Assembly: GCA_014871385.1 (NCBI GenBank)
Contig: CM026425.1
Span: forward strand, 5,619,243 to 5,683,242
DNA: 64,000 nucleotides
Source of the DNA: Ceratodon purpureus
Taxonomy: Eukaryota; Streptophyta; Bryopsida; Pseudoditrichales; Ditrichaceae
Reading direction: 5' to 3'
The translations under genes were made by a program, and so were the position numbers. Positions 1-11,852 of the stretch are shown here, piece by piece; position 1 is the stretch's first letter, and every line of letters starts with the position of its first letter. Below the pieces are notes generated by a model that was not told the DNA's origin, made no database searches, and saw only the letters and a program-made list of their open reading frames with translations.

Positions 1-483
1 GAATCTTATAAGGTGGAGGGTCTTCTGACTAGGAAGGTTTATGAAGAGTCTATACCACTTCGAGAAGGAACAAAAATTACCAATCAACATACTGGGGGGC
101 CCAACCAACTTGACTCACCTTGCTAGGCTCATGCAACATTTTTATTCTCCGTGCCTCATTAATTTCTTTCCTCATCAACTCGAGCTCCTGCACCCAAAAA
201 CAATAGCCAGTTTTAATCTTCCTTAAAAGACATCATGCCTGAAAAGCGATCAAATCTGTTTTAATGCTAGCCAGCATTCGAAAGATTGACAATAGCGACG
301 ACAGGATGATTCCAAATGATCCCCTGGTTTTAGTCAAGCTAACGCAGCTTACGCGCTTGCTGCTGAGATATTGCAGAAAGGAAGATACTTTCTGCAGGAT
401 GCGTCTCATTTTCTGAATCTATCGTCCAATTAAATGTGTAAAATGAAACAAAAATGAAAATCGGGTCGGCGGATGTAACACAC
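1..483. other. Intronic sequence of the SCAB1-like gene
   Basis: No coding exon with the expected SCAB1 continuation (the conserved EARRIKMLHQPS-type block) is visible on the minus strand. A short plus-strand open stretch at 41-226 has no recognisable domain. Best read as intron of the SCAB1-like gene. Confidence 0.5.
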
Positions 484-2213
484 CTCTTTCTCGGCAATGT
501 TCAAATACTGCGTTTGCTCCTCGAGGGCAGCTTCCACCCGACGAACAGCAGCCTGTGCCGCCTCTACTTCAGCTTGTGCATGCGCCCGAGCTTCTTCTAC
601 CATCCTCCGTGAATCATCTGATGCCTGGAAACCTTAAAATTAGCCACAAAATTCCATAATGTCCAGACACTATGGTAGAACCTCAACAGAAACTGCTTTT
701 AGCAGAACACATAAACCACTTACCTGTTTAAACAAGGCGGCTGTCTTTCTGACCTCAGCCTTCTCTTGCGCCAATTCAGTTTCTTTTTGTATCCATTGCA
801 ACTCCATTGCTTCAACCTGCCAATAGCCTCCAGGAAAAATGCAGTCAGTTTCAACATTCAGCTGTCAGCCTGTAAGAGACCGATCAGTGTGATACTTGAT
901 GGTACATCAAATATGCAGAACTCGTAACAGTGGTTGTCTTCAGCAGCTTCCACGAGGAAAGGCTTACTAAAGAGTGCCGAGCTCGTAAGTGCGAATACAG
1001 CTAGCTCAATGCACGGGACCTCACATTTCTTTACTGTCAAGCTTAGGGTTTGCCCAAAGGAAGATATTGAGATGAAAGGCGAAAGTGCATTACAATAGCA
1101 AGAGCTTCAGTGACGTCATCCTTGTTTCTCCCAGCAACACGTCCAGCAAGCTCGCTCAGCAGAACTCGTAACTTCTTCGTCAGTGCCGATCTGTCCAATA
1201 CCATCGCTTCTTGTACCTTGTGCTGAACAAAATATGATACAACGAATTTCAGGTAGCCGCTTACAAAATTAGTTGTAGCACATCCTAGAAATGTGGTCCA
1301 CAAGGATAAACTACAATCTTGGTCACACTTAATTCGTGGCATGCTTTCAAAATCAAAGTGACAGAATTGAATAATTTGGATGAACAGCGACTGCACTACA
1401 ATCACTCCTGCAATCAGAAAATTCATATTGCAAATATTTCAGTGCAGAAGCTAAAGTGCATTAAGGAGTTATGGATGTGCACAAATTTGGTAAATAATTG
1501 TTAATCACGCGAGCATGACACAAGCGAACAGTAATTGCACTGACAATATTGGAGAAAACATCTTTAGACAGTTCAATCTTATTCGATATAATGATGATAT
1601 AATGCTTCCAAATAGATACATAGATTCCATACTCACCCTTTCACATTCCCGAATATTTCCACTGGTGCGCCTAAGGGAACTTCGAAGCCTTGGAGCACCA
1701 TCGCCAGGACTCCGTTTTTCCTTCGACTCCGGGCTATGGCTGTGCGAGTGATCATGTGAATGACCATGTGAATGACCATGGGAACATTGATGACCACCAG
1801 ATAATCGCCGTTTAATATCCTTCGCTGGACTGGGGCTTTTCTACAGAGATCCGCAGACGATAAGAGTCAGCAGTTACAACAAGATTAAGAGCACAAGAAA
1901 ATTGTCTCGTCATGTTCTAATTCAGAATGACAAGCAGCCCTGAAAGTAGAAACTCGGAGACAGTGTAAAAATGTGGAAAACACGTAAACAGAAGTTCTAC
2001 CTCTTCTTCAGCTAATTTAGAAGCGGCAGCTTTGGCGGCAGCTTGCCCGCTCTCAAATTGCGTGGCAAGATCGCGAACTGACAGCCGCCGCTGCAGCTTT
2101 TCTAGCTCCGCAGCTTCCTTGGTAACGACGATTTTGGACGGAGACTCAGTGTCGTCATCTTGATCATGGAAACCCGTTCCATTCAATGTCACGTCGGCTG
2201 TAACACCTTTCAT
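484..2213 (-). CDS. SCAB1: SCAB1-like plant actin-binding protein, 5' part (partial)
   Basis: Five coding exons on the minus strand, each a multiple of three with GT-AG borders: 2001-2213, 1637-1840, 1094-1222, 724-816 and 484-624. The start at 2213 is the first ATG. Exon 1 contains LEKLQRRLSVRDLATQFESG, exon 3 contains LSELAGRVAGRNKDDV, and exons 4-5 form an Ala/Glu-rich coiled coil. These match the N-terminal actin-binding and coiled-coil region of Arabidopsis SCAB1 (stomatal closure-related actin-binding protein), which bundles and stabilises actin filaments. The C-terminal Ig/PH-like part must lie beyond base 1; I found no further exon in 1-483. Exon 2 (68 codons) holds a His-rich stretch, HGHSHGHSHDHSHSHS, that I do not recall from angiosperm SCAB1. 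The family call is fairly firm. The left boundary is only the end of the last exon seen. Confidence 0.82.
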
Positions 2214-3284
2214 CGCACTCGATTCGACGCTACCTCGCTACTATGCAGTTATGTCAGTTTTCCGCCCTCATCATGGTCATTTCTCCTTTCCAAATAAAAA
2301 TCCGATCAAACTCCAAGCTTCCACAACGAGTGTGGCAGTTCTTTGGAGGCAAAACGCTTACAGCTCTCACCAGCTCCACATGCCCTGCCAAACCAGTAAG
2401 AAAATATCATATCTCATCAGTAGAGTGGAATTTCATTTACAAGCCTAAAAGAACTTTTAATTTACGAGTTCGAGAAGGACATACAAAATACCACATTGCA
2501 TCCCTCGTCTCTCAAACCAGGATGTTCTTCGAAGTACTCCAGAGGGTAGTCCTCTGACGTAAGGTTTACAAAACGAGGCTTTCATATCTCTACTGCGAAC
2601 CAAAGTCTGCGAAAACAAAGAAACCTCACATCCAGACAAAAAAGAATCAGACGCACTAAAACTTCAGTAACACGACCCCGCAATGCAGCGCTAAAAGACC
2701 ACAAGTTGTAGGAGAAATTACTTAAGAACAGCTCAATGTTCATGTTTAGGCACTAATCCATAGCGACTGCATCAGTTCGTGCTTATTAACAAAGCTCTAA
2801 CAAGCAATTAAGAAAACACTAAAAGGCTGAGAGAGATTACATCCTCCTGCCGAAAACGTACGAACTAGCTACACACTAACGACGAACGCTGGCCATTTGA
2901 TCAAGTCACCTCGAGCAACTCCAAAACTCCCGTCGCACTACAAGTTACGTCGCAACAACCACAATCCTCGCCAGCTTTCGAGAGCCTTCGCGAGTTTGCG
3001 CACCTACGCTCCACACTTCCCGCGCTCTCTCGCAGTCACTCTCCTCACTATCTACCAACACGCGTGCTCACAAGAAATTGTCTACCTTTAACAAAGCTCA
3101 ATTACCTGAAATCACTACAGCAAAAAAAGCATCTCCAAGCCAGCCAAACACCTCCTGCACCTGCTCCTGTACGTCCTCTCTCCGCCACAGAAGCCACAAG
3201 CGGAGAGCGAAACCTCACTCCAACTCTTCAGAGCGCACAGAAAATCCCCCAATCTCACAGCAAGCACCTCCGTGCGCGATTTCC

Positions 3285-3755
3285 TATTCCACAGACGAAG
3301 TTCATTACTAACACCTCACGCACTCTCACGCACTCTCACTCCACCTCAAAGGCTCCGCGATTCTACTGACCAATGGCAACCTTGTCTTCACCTTCCGTAA
3401 GACGCTAACATCCACCAAAACACTGAACCACCGCTCGCAACAATTCCAAACTCTCCGCCATTCCCGACTTGGAAAAACTCTTCCTCTTAGCTACTGCCAT
3501 AGCTCAATCCTCCTCACTTCACCGCCTAACAACGAGCAACTTGCGATGATTTCTTATTCCAGAGACGAACGCCGTAACTCGCACCTCACGCACTCTCACG
3601 CACTCTCACGCACTCTCACGCACTCTCACGCACTCTCACGCACAATCACGCACGCTCACCTCGCCTCTCCGCTATGCAATCCTATCAACCAATGGCAACC
3701 TTGTCCTCACCTTCCGTAAAACGCTAACATCCACTAAAGCAACCGAAAGCATCAT
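3285..3755. repeat. Tandem duplication, offset about 319 bp
   Basis: The block with CCAATGGCAACCTTGTC, CACCTTCCGTAA and ACGCTAACATCCAC at about 3369-3420 recurs at about 3689-3740 with few changes. The preceding parts (GCGATTTC...ATTCCA.AGACGAA) recur too. Each copy carries a CCAAT motif. Confidence 0.75.
3586..3655. repeat. 10-bp tandem repeat (CACGCACTCT)n
   Basis: About six nearly perfect units, decaying at the right end into CACAATCACGCACGCT. A shorter run of the same unit sits near 3316-3340 in the other half of the local duplication, so the array expanded in only one copy. Confidence 0.85.
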
Positions 3756-4321
3756 CACTCACAACAATTCCAAGCTCCGGAGTCCCGACCACTCCCAACC
3801 CCGCGCATATTGCAAACTCCTCGTCTAAACAACCGCGAGAGGTAATTTCCACTTACACAAGCGCCCGATGCCGCGCGCAGTGAGCTCGCTCCCGAGTGAG
3901 TGAGCAAGCTCGTCCTGGTCCTCAGCGTCGGCAGACCCGACCAGCTCCACGATTTCCGACTGCGGGATGAGCCTGGAAAAGCAGCAACATCGCGCACTGC
4001 GCCACCGGGGTCCGGACGGACGACTTGAGCGCAGCTCTCCTCTCCTCGTCTCCTCGTCTCCTCTCGTCCGGTGTATTATTAGCATGTGGCGCCTGACATG
4101 GGGACTGGTCAGTGAGTCGCGAGATGATGTTGGCGTCTTCACTCCATCGCTCCGCCTCTGTTCCTGCAACAGTTGTGTCTGTCTCCCTGGCTCCCCCAGG
4201 CTCCCTCTCGGACCCCGTGAGCAAGACGCCCCGATGAAAGCTCTCTTCTCTTCATCCACATTTTCACATCCACATTCGTCGCTGCCCGGTGAGGAATACG
4301 GACCAGCCCGTGTTAGCACAT

Positions 4322-5033
4322 GATGCTACCTCGTGCATATACTACACACGCTAGCTCTATGATATCCTGCAATATCCTTGAGATATTAGAGTTATTTGTA
4401 AAGTCGTTCAAAATTTGAGTTTTTGACCTATAATTTGGAAAAGACAAGATCGGCATGATTTTACTGTAAATTTAGAATAGAACATTGGATAAATTGGAAT
4501 TTTTATTCATGAAAGTTTGGAGTGAGCGACAAGAATTGAGTAGAAGGGTGGGAGCCAAGGTTGCCATTGGTACCACCTTTGGTCCATTAAAAAAGGAGGA
4601 AAAAGGACTAGATGCCTTTACAAATAACTCTATTAATGCAATATCCTTATGATATTTATGGAAATTATATTATAAAATTGCTACACACTTACAGAATGGT
4701 ATGAATTTGGCTCAGCTTTAATATCTTTTTCATTTTTTTATCTTCTGAAGATGTCGCAAATCCATTATTTTGGTAGTTTTTTTGCAAAATTTAAGGATTG
4801 CAACAAACCGGCAATCTCAAAAATGGCTCATTCTTTTTAAAAAGACTACCAAAATAATGGATATGCAACATCTTCGAAAGATAAAAATAAATTTAAAAAA
4901 TACATTTTAGCCAAAATTCTTATCATGCTATAAATGTGTAGCAATTTCACGGTATCACATTAATATCTCAAGGGTATTGATGGATATCATAGAATTATCG
5001 AGTGTAGTATATGCACATTGCACGAGATAGCAT
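4322..5033. mobile_element. Foldback element with long terminal inverted repeats
   Basis: The left arm (from GATGCTACCTCGTGCA through TTGAGATAT to CCATTATTTTGGTAGT near 4774) is repeated in inverted orientation at about 4843-5033. Shared blocks include TATACTACAC, TCTATGATATCC, AATTGCTACACA and TCCATTATTTTGGTAGT. The arms are roughly 200 bp once the MITE nested in the left arm (4389-4630) is removed. There is no coding capacity. The transcript would fold into a long hairpin and could seed small RNAs (inference). Confidence 0.78.
4389..4630. mobile_element. Small MITE (5-bp target duplication) nested in the foldback element
   Basis: The 15-bp terminal inverted repeats GAGTTATTTGTAAAG / CTTTACAAATAACTC are perfect. 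Both sides are flanked by TATTA (4384-4388 and 4631-4635). Removing the element plus one TATTA leaves GAGATATTAATG, which matches the uninterrupted opposite arm of the host foldback element. A diverged copy lies in reverse orientation at 55658-55905. The superfamily is unclear: 5-bp AT-rich duplications do not fit TA (mariner) or TTAA (piggyBac) elements. Confidence 0.85.
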
Positions 5034-5587
5034 CCCATGCTGATGTTATAAAATGGTTCTGGGATTACTGATACAAACTCATGTCTGATGTTTTTCATCT
5101 CATTTCGCCATTTCCGTTCATTCGTATCCAGGCTGGTGCACAAATACTCTAATTAGTGCACAGTCTAACTTCCTGACAATATGATGGATGATATTCATTT
5201 ATATCTGACGTCGTCCTCGTTCATCCCATTTCCAGGCCGGTCCATAAATTTCTGTAATTACTGTACCACCTAATATAGTGTGCACTTGTCCTGGAGATGT
5301 TCTTGAGGATTGAGGATTTTGAAGATAATGTTCCTGAGATTTACGATTCATGTAGATGTTGCGCTGAATTTGTTCAGGAGCTTGGAAGTGTGTGCCACAT
5401 TAAAGAGAGTTTTTAGTGCATTGGGGGTTGGTCCGATTAATAACCCATTCAGGGTAATTGTTTGATTGCCGGACTTTTAACTTAGCCTGTAGGTTAAGTG
5501 AGTGGGTCAGGTCTCTGTCTAACAGAGGAGGTAGATACTGTGGCTTAGATGCTTGAATTTGATTTGTGATTGTCTGTTTGGTTGCTA
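4631..5587. other. Noncoding AT-rich stretch
   Basis: 4631-5033 belongs to the foldback element. 5034-5587 shows only short unconvincing reading frames and a degenerate direct repeat around the GGTGCACAAAT / GGTCCATAAAT motifs. Confidence 0.4.
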
Positions 5588-5943
5588 AGGTAGCGACACC
5601 CATTCCCGTGACTTTAAGCTAATTATCATACTTTTAAATGAGCAATATGAAAAGTAATTATACCGATGGAAAGGCAATTAGATATAAATTTAGAATATAT
5701 TAAAAAAGTCATGAAGTTATAAACTTTGTGTACGTTATCAATAGTCAAAGTCAAAAATTGATTTGCACATGTTGACTGTGTCTAAATGGCCTTGATTCCG
5801 TGACTTGGAGAAGCAATTTCTGCTGTGAAAAGTTCCTTATAGTAGCAAATTTCTCCAACCAGCCAAGATTAGAGTCACTCAGATTGAGGTGCCCTGTATG
5901 CAAACAGAAACGGGTGCAGTCACGGGAATGGGTGTCGCTACCT
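5588..5943. mobile_element. Pogo-family MITE (TA-flanked, 356 bp)
   Basis: Perfect 25-bp terminal inverted repeats start AGGTAGCGACACCCATTCCC and are flanked by TA on both sides. Twenty of the first 23 bases equal the left end of the transposase-bearing element at 11853-15194, so this is probably a nonautonomous member of the same pogo-like (Tc1/mariner) family. No reading frame is supported inside. Confidence 0.87.
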
Positions 5944-8242
5944 TAATCCCAAGCCTGCAACAGTTTCCCTAGTCTCTGTGTGCCCCCTTTGAGAGAGACT
6001 GACAGGTGGATGAATTTCGTCTATTTAGATGGTTGCGATTGTTCATTGGCAGGTGCTTTGAGATCAAACCAGAAGTTTGTGCGCCCATCCGCGCTCAACG
6101 CCTAGGTTACCTGGGAGTTATCAATTTCTCAGGTCAAAAGAACTTGACTACTCTTAGATTTGAAGAGAGCTCCAAGAGAGGTGAAGAGCCCTCACATGAT
6201 TAGGGTTACAAATGGTGCAAAGTGTGTCCCTATTTTATATACCTGGACTTCCGATTCAAAAGGGAAGTTTCGGTTGTAAAGATGAGTTACTTGGGAGTTA
6301 CTTGGGAGTTACTCCATTTACAGGTCAAAAGTACCTTTATTGGGCTTGTGATTGGAAAGAGAGAGATTGGAAACCAGAGAGCAGTTATACACTTTGGATT
6401 AAGAATGAGGAGAGGCTATTGCCGCTTTATATAAGCGGACTCATAGTTTAATTACCTCCATGCTCCTATAACAAGCTATATAATTGGTTGAGAGCTAGAG
6501 AGCTGAGACGGACATCAGACATAATCTAATAGACCATATTTTAGCGCATATTTTGAATTGAAATAAAAGAAAGTCTTGCTCTAAAGGTGTTTACATTGAA
6601 GAAGTGGATATTCAAAAAAGTGGAAGGATGTCGTAGAAAAATCCTTTAAAAAAGTAATCAATCACAATAGCACCACATAATATAGAGTGGATTATAGATA
6701 ATTATTTTATTGTTGAAAGTTAAGCATGTAAGTGAATAATGTCTATATCTAATAAATAAGGTGCATATTGCTACTTTGTAAACTTAAATTTGACAAATCA
6801 TATTAATCCAAAATGATAACTAGAATGATATAATTGATTTTCATCTAGTTATAGCCATACATTAAAATTTATTCTATATAGACAATATTACTTGGAGAAA
6901 ATTACATTACGTTGCTTGAAAGATAGACTTCTTAATATTAGGGCAGATTTTGAACTTTGTCTAAATTTTTAATTTTTTAATTTTTATTTTCTGAAAAATC
7001 TAGAAAATTTATATTTTACAATTAAGTAGTGCGATAGTTTCAAAAATGCCAAAACCCTCAAAATAATTAGTATTTCTATATTATAAAAATTTGAAAGAAG
7101 TGTTCAAAGTATCTACATTGCCAAAGAGAAAATACTTTTACAGTGTGGATTCTTTGCATGGTATTTGAAGACCTTATTATTTGATGTAGACAACTTTAAT
7201 TGAAAAACTCACATTATTTAAGATCATGAGTACATTTAATGTAGGATTTGTTCAAGTAACATCACATTATTTGATAATTCATGGTAATTAGAATTAAATG
7301 CATAATGGGACTTTTGGGAAAACATCAATCCATATCTGCAGACTAACGTAAGACCATAGCAAGTTCGTTCTTTGTCGAACAATTTTTTTTTTTTTGAAGA
7401 ATAATAAGGTTTGCCTTTCAAAAATTGATTTTCTTGATTTTCAATTTTAATAAACAAATTATTAAAAATAACCTTAAATGGTTTAGATATAACAAAATAT
7501 CAGGAAAAAACAATTTATTCTATATTCATTTTATTGTCTTCATAATTTTCTTATTTTTTTTTTATTTTTTTGGGAAATTATTCATGAAAAAACCTCCTAA
7601 GGTGTTATGGTATATCATGGACATCAATACTATAAACTATGTTTAATTCATAGTTGTTGAGACTTGTAACTTCTAGCATCTTCTTTAGTGGCTATATCTC
7701 GCTAGATTTTTCTACAAAATATGGCATTTCTTTTTTGATAAGGAAAAAAATGAGAAAAATTTGATTTTTTTTTTTGGCCATATTTTCTCTACATTTTTTG
7801 TGAAATTTGCCAAATTTTGTGAAGAAGACTACCACAATATGAAGGAATTCTATCAAAACATGATTGTAAGCTTAAGATTTTGCCAAATATTCTTTCCCAA
7901 TGTTTTTGAAGTTGCCAGTTAGGCTTCAAGGAAAAAAGCACAAATAAAAAAACACTGGCTGTAACATATATGCAAAGTCAACAGAATTTGGACCATGTGT
8001 AGGCTAACATGATAGGAACAGAGTTGGTCCCAGTAGTGTACTCTGGGATAAGTTAGTGGCAAAAGAAACACAATGAGAGGTTGGTGTTTGCAATGTACCA
8101 GATGCAATTATTCAAAGTGCTCTTTGAAAGTACCACATGGCGTTCCAACCTAGCTGCAACCATGTCTTTGAATGTGAATTTCTTGGTTTCTAGACTTTCA
8201 TACAGATTTTATATTTCCTGAATTGTAGAGTCCATTAAAGTA
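5944..8242. other. AT-rich intergenic DNA, no gene seen
   Basis: Only short fortuitous frames. At 6100-6345 the motif ACYTGGGAGTTA followed by CAGGTCAAAAG occurs in two diverged copies, with a local triplication of CTTGGGAGTTA near 6287-6313. The rest is AT-rich with poly(T) runs. Confidence 0.5.
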
Positions 8243-8687
8243 AGGTAGAGATACCAAGAACCAAAAAAAATAAGGTTATTTGTCCAGAAAGGAGGGAGAT
8301 AGAAATTCTCTAAAAAAATTTTGAGATGAAGAAGAAGAAATTATAAAGAATGCAAGTTTGTTTCGTATTTTTATACCCTGTAAATAATTGTCTAGAATTT
8401 CTAAAGTCACAGGAAGTTTGTCAAACCCCCTTCTAGTATACTAGACTCTTCCTGAACCAAACGTGATGGTGTTCTTAAACTGTTAACAAATATCACGGAA
8501 AACTAGACGTAATACTACTAAAAAACCAAACTTAACATTATGTGGCAAAACCTGATTGGTCCACCAAAACCTAGCTCGTCCACCAAAAGCCATGCGGAAA
8601 TTCATTGTTTTCAATCTACCACTTCTCTGTTTTTGCTAACTCTATTGCACGCCTCGAGGGCATTTACAATTTTTGGTTTCTCTACCT
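8243..8687. mobile_element. TA-flanked MITE, AGGTAGAGA ends (445 bp)
   Basis: The ends AGGTAGAGATACCAAGAACC and TTTTTGGTTTCTCTACCT are inverted repeats flanked by TA. Reverse-complemented, the interior aligns along its length with 55285-55970 (shared TTGGTGGACCAATCAGGTT, GGTTCAGGAAGAGTCTAG and TTCTTCTTCATCTCAAAA blocks). The AGGTAG terminus and TA flanks suggest a Tc1/mariner-superfamily MITE distinct from the one at 5588. Confidence 0.82.
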
Positions 8688-10140
<1,453 letters not shown>

Positions 10141-10981
10141 CCCCTAAACGGCCAAGGGTGTTTTTCATCAAAACTGCCTGAAAACAGCCCCTCTTCAAAG
10201 CAAGGTGATTTTGCAAACTTGGGGTCTTAATTAGTACATCTATCCGTAAGATTTTGTAGCTAACTTCTATGTCTACATGTGCACAAAATATTACACACTC
10301 ATTCCTTACCAATTGCAAGATCGTAACGTTCAAAGTTGAAAAACAAGTTTTTTTTCCTTGCGCAAAAAGGGATCAGCATAGTTTTGAAGGCCCAAAAAAC
10401 CATTTTTTTGCATTATGGATTTTGGCAGTTTTGATGCACGTCAAAGAAGACTGAGTTAACTAATTGTGTTAAAAAATTTATATTCAAAAAATTTGTGGAA
10501 GTTTGCCAAAAAAATCATTTTCCGCTAGGGGGTATACTGAAATTCACAAACAAAGGCCGTTTTTTGACAATAAAAATAGCATATGAAAAAAAATTGGATT
10601 AAAAATCCGAACGGTGGGAACATGCTCTACTACTTTCTCTATACATAAATTTTTTTTTTTTTGAAAAATATCTAAATCTCAATTTTTGGTGGAATTTCAA
10701 AGTTTCGTCTTTAGGCAGATTTGGGCAGATTTGGGCAGTTTCGGGCAGAAATTGCTGCATTCACAGTGGCTAAGAGCCTGCTCGTGGAAGGGCGTTTTAT
10801 GCTCAGAGGAGCATAACTTTTTCCCACTTCATCCAAAAAAAATAAAAAAAATATCCTCATAAACCTCTTGAAAAAACCTTTCTCCACAAAAAATTTCAAA
10901 AAATTTCAAGTAAATTTGAATTATTAGTAATCTGCCCAAATTTCAAAAACGCCCATTCTAGGACAATGGCCGTTTAGGGGT
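10141..10981. mobile_element. PiggyBac-type MITE (TTAA-flanked, 841 bp)
   Basis: Perfect 14-bp inverted ends CCCCTAAACGGCCA / TGGCCGTTTAGGGG are flanked by TTAA at 10137-10140 and 10982-10985, the hallmark target site of piggyBac elements. The interior is AT-rich, with GGCAGATTT repeats near 10712-10750 and no transposase. It shares the CCCC start with the large element at 20535-31144 and the MITE at 61356-62285, but the rest of the terminus differs. Confidence 0.85.
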
Positions 10982-11852
10982 TAAAAAATAAACTATATAT
11001 TTCTCATTAAATTATGTGAGAAATATAAGGCTTTTTAGACCCATCGAGCGGAGCAAGAGGGTTTTCAATAAGAGCGACGAGTCCGATAGGACCCGTTGCT
11101 CGTTAAGTGTTAGTGTTCACTTAAAACAACGACTATGGAGTAACTAGGATTGATCTCATTGGATTTTTGTTTTTATAGCCCCTATATTCATACAAATAAT
11201 GATGAAAATAAACAAATATAAAATTTATCAAAATAGAAAAATTAGAATGCAAAAAAACATTTATACAAATGCATTTATGAAAAAATATTCACTTGACTCA
11301 ATCAATAAAGTTAGTTTTTGATCATTAGAAAATCACAAATGAAATAGTTAAATTCATATAAGCCAATTTTAGATCATATTTATTATAGTATTTACTAATT
11401 AAATTATTCAATACATAAAAATTTAAAAAATAAATAAAATGAGTGAGTTCCAAGGTTCTAGCTTCACTATGGTAGTTTCGTTTCCCGTTCATTCGGTGTG
11501 TATAGTCAATCTTGGAATGCAGCAGAGAGGCACTGACGTAGCACTATTGGCAGGCTATTCTCCAACAAAATCAGCATAGATTTTGCCTTAGTCAGGCTAT
11601 GTACACTCCCAACGACGCACTCTTGTTCTACTACCTCGGAGGTTGGTTAGGCAAAGAGAGAACTACAATGCAAGGTGACCAAGTGAATTGGGGCCATGCA
11701 GAGATAGTGCAAAGTTGGCATGCGCAAAAGGTAAACTTGGGAGTGAGTAGAAGGTAAAGAAAAAGCAAAATGGAGGTTGGTGGAGCCCAATCCAACTAGA
11801 TCACGATCAACTGATGCTTCTGGTATAGGCATGATAGTGGAAAAGTTCCATA
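10982..11852. other. Noncoding AT-rich stretch
   Basis: A short GC-richer segment with GAGCGGAGCAAG near 11045-11110 is followed by AT-rich sequence. The plus-strand frame ending at 11986 crosses the element border at 11853 and is not considered a gene. Confidence 0.35.

Larger units (their letters stand above)
2214..4320. other. Upstream/5' UTR region of the SCAB1-like gene, with local duplication
   Basis: No recognisable protein. The stretch 3800-4320 is GC-richer and open on both strands. On the minus strand a possible splice donor (GTAAGT) lies at about 3850, so it could hold a noncoding first exon of the SCAB1-like gene with a long 5' UTR intron. That is an inference. The stretch also holds an approximately 319-bp tandem duplication and a 10-bp repeat, listed separately. 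Confidence 0.4.

Noticed and set aside
3825..4319. 164-codon minus-strand ORF as a protein gene
   Set aside because: GC-rich, open on the opposite strand too, no recognisable motif; kept only as possible 5' UTR sequence.
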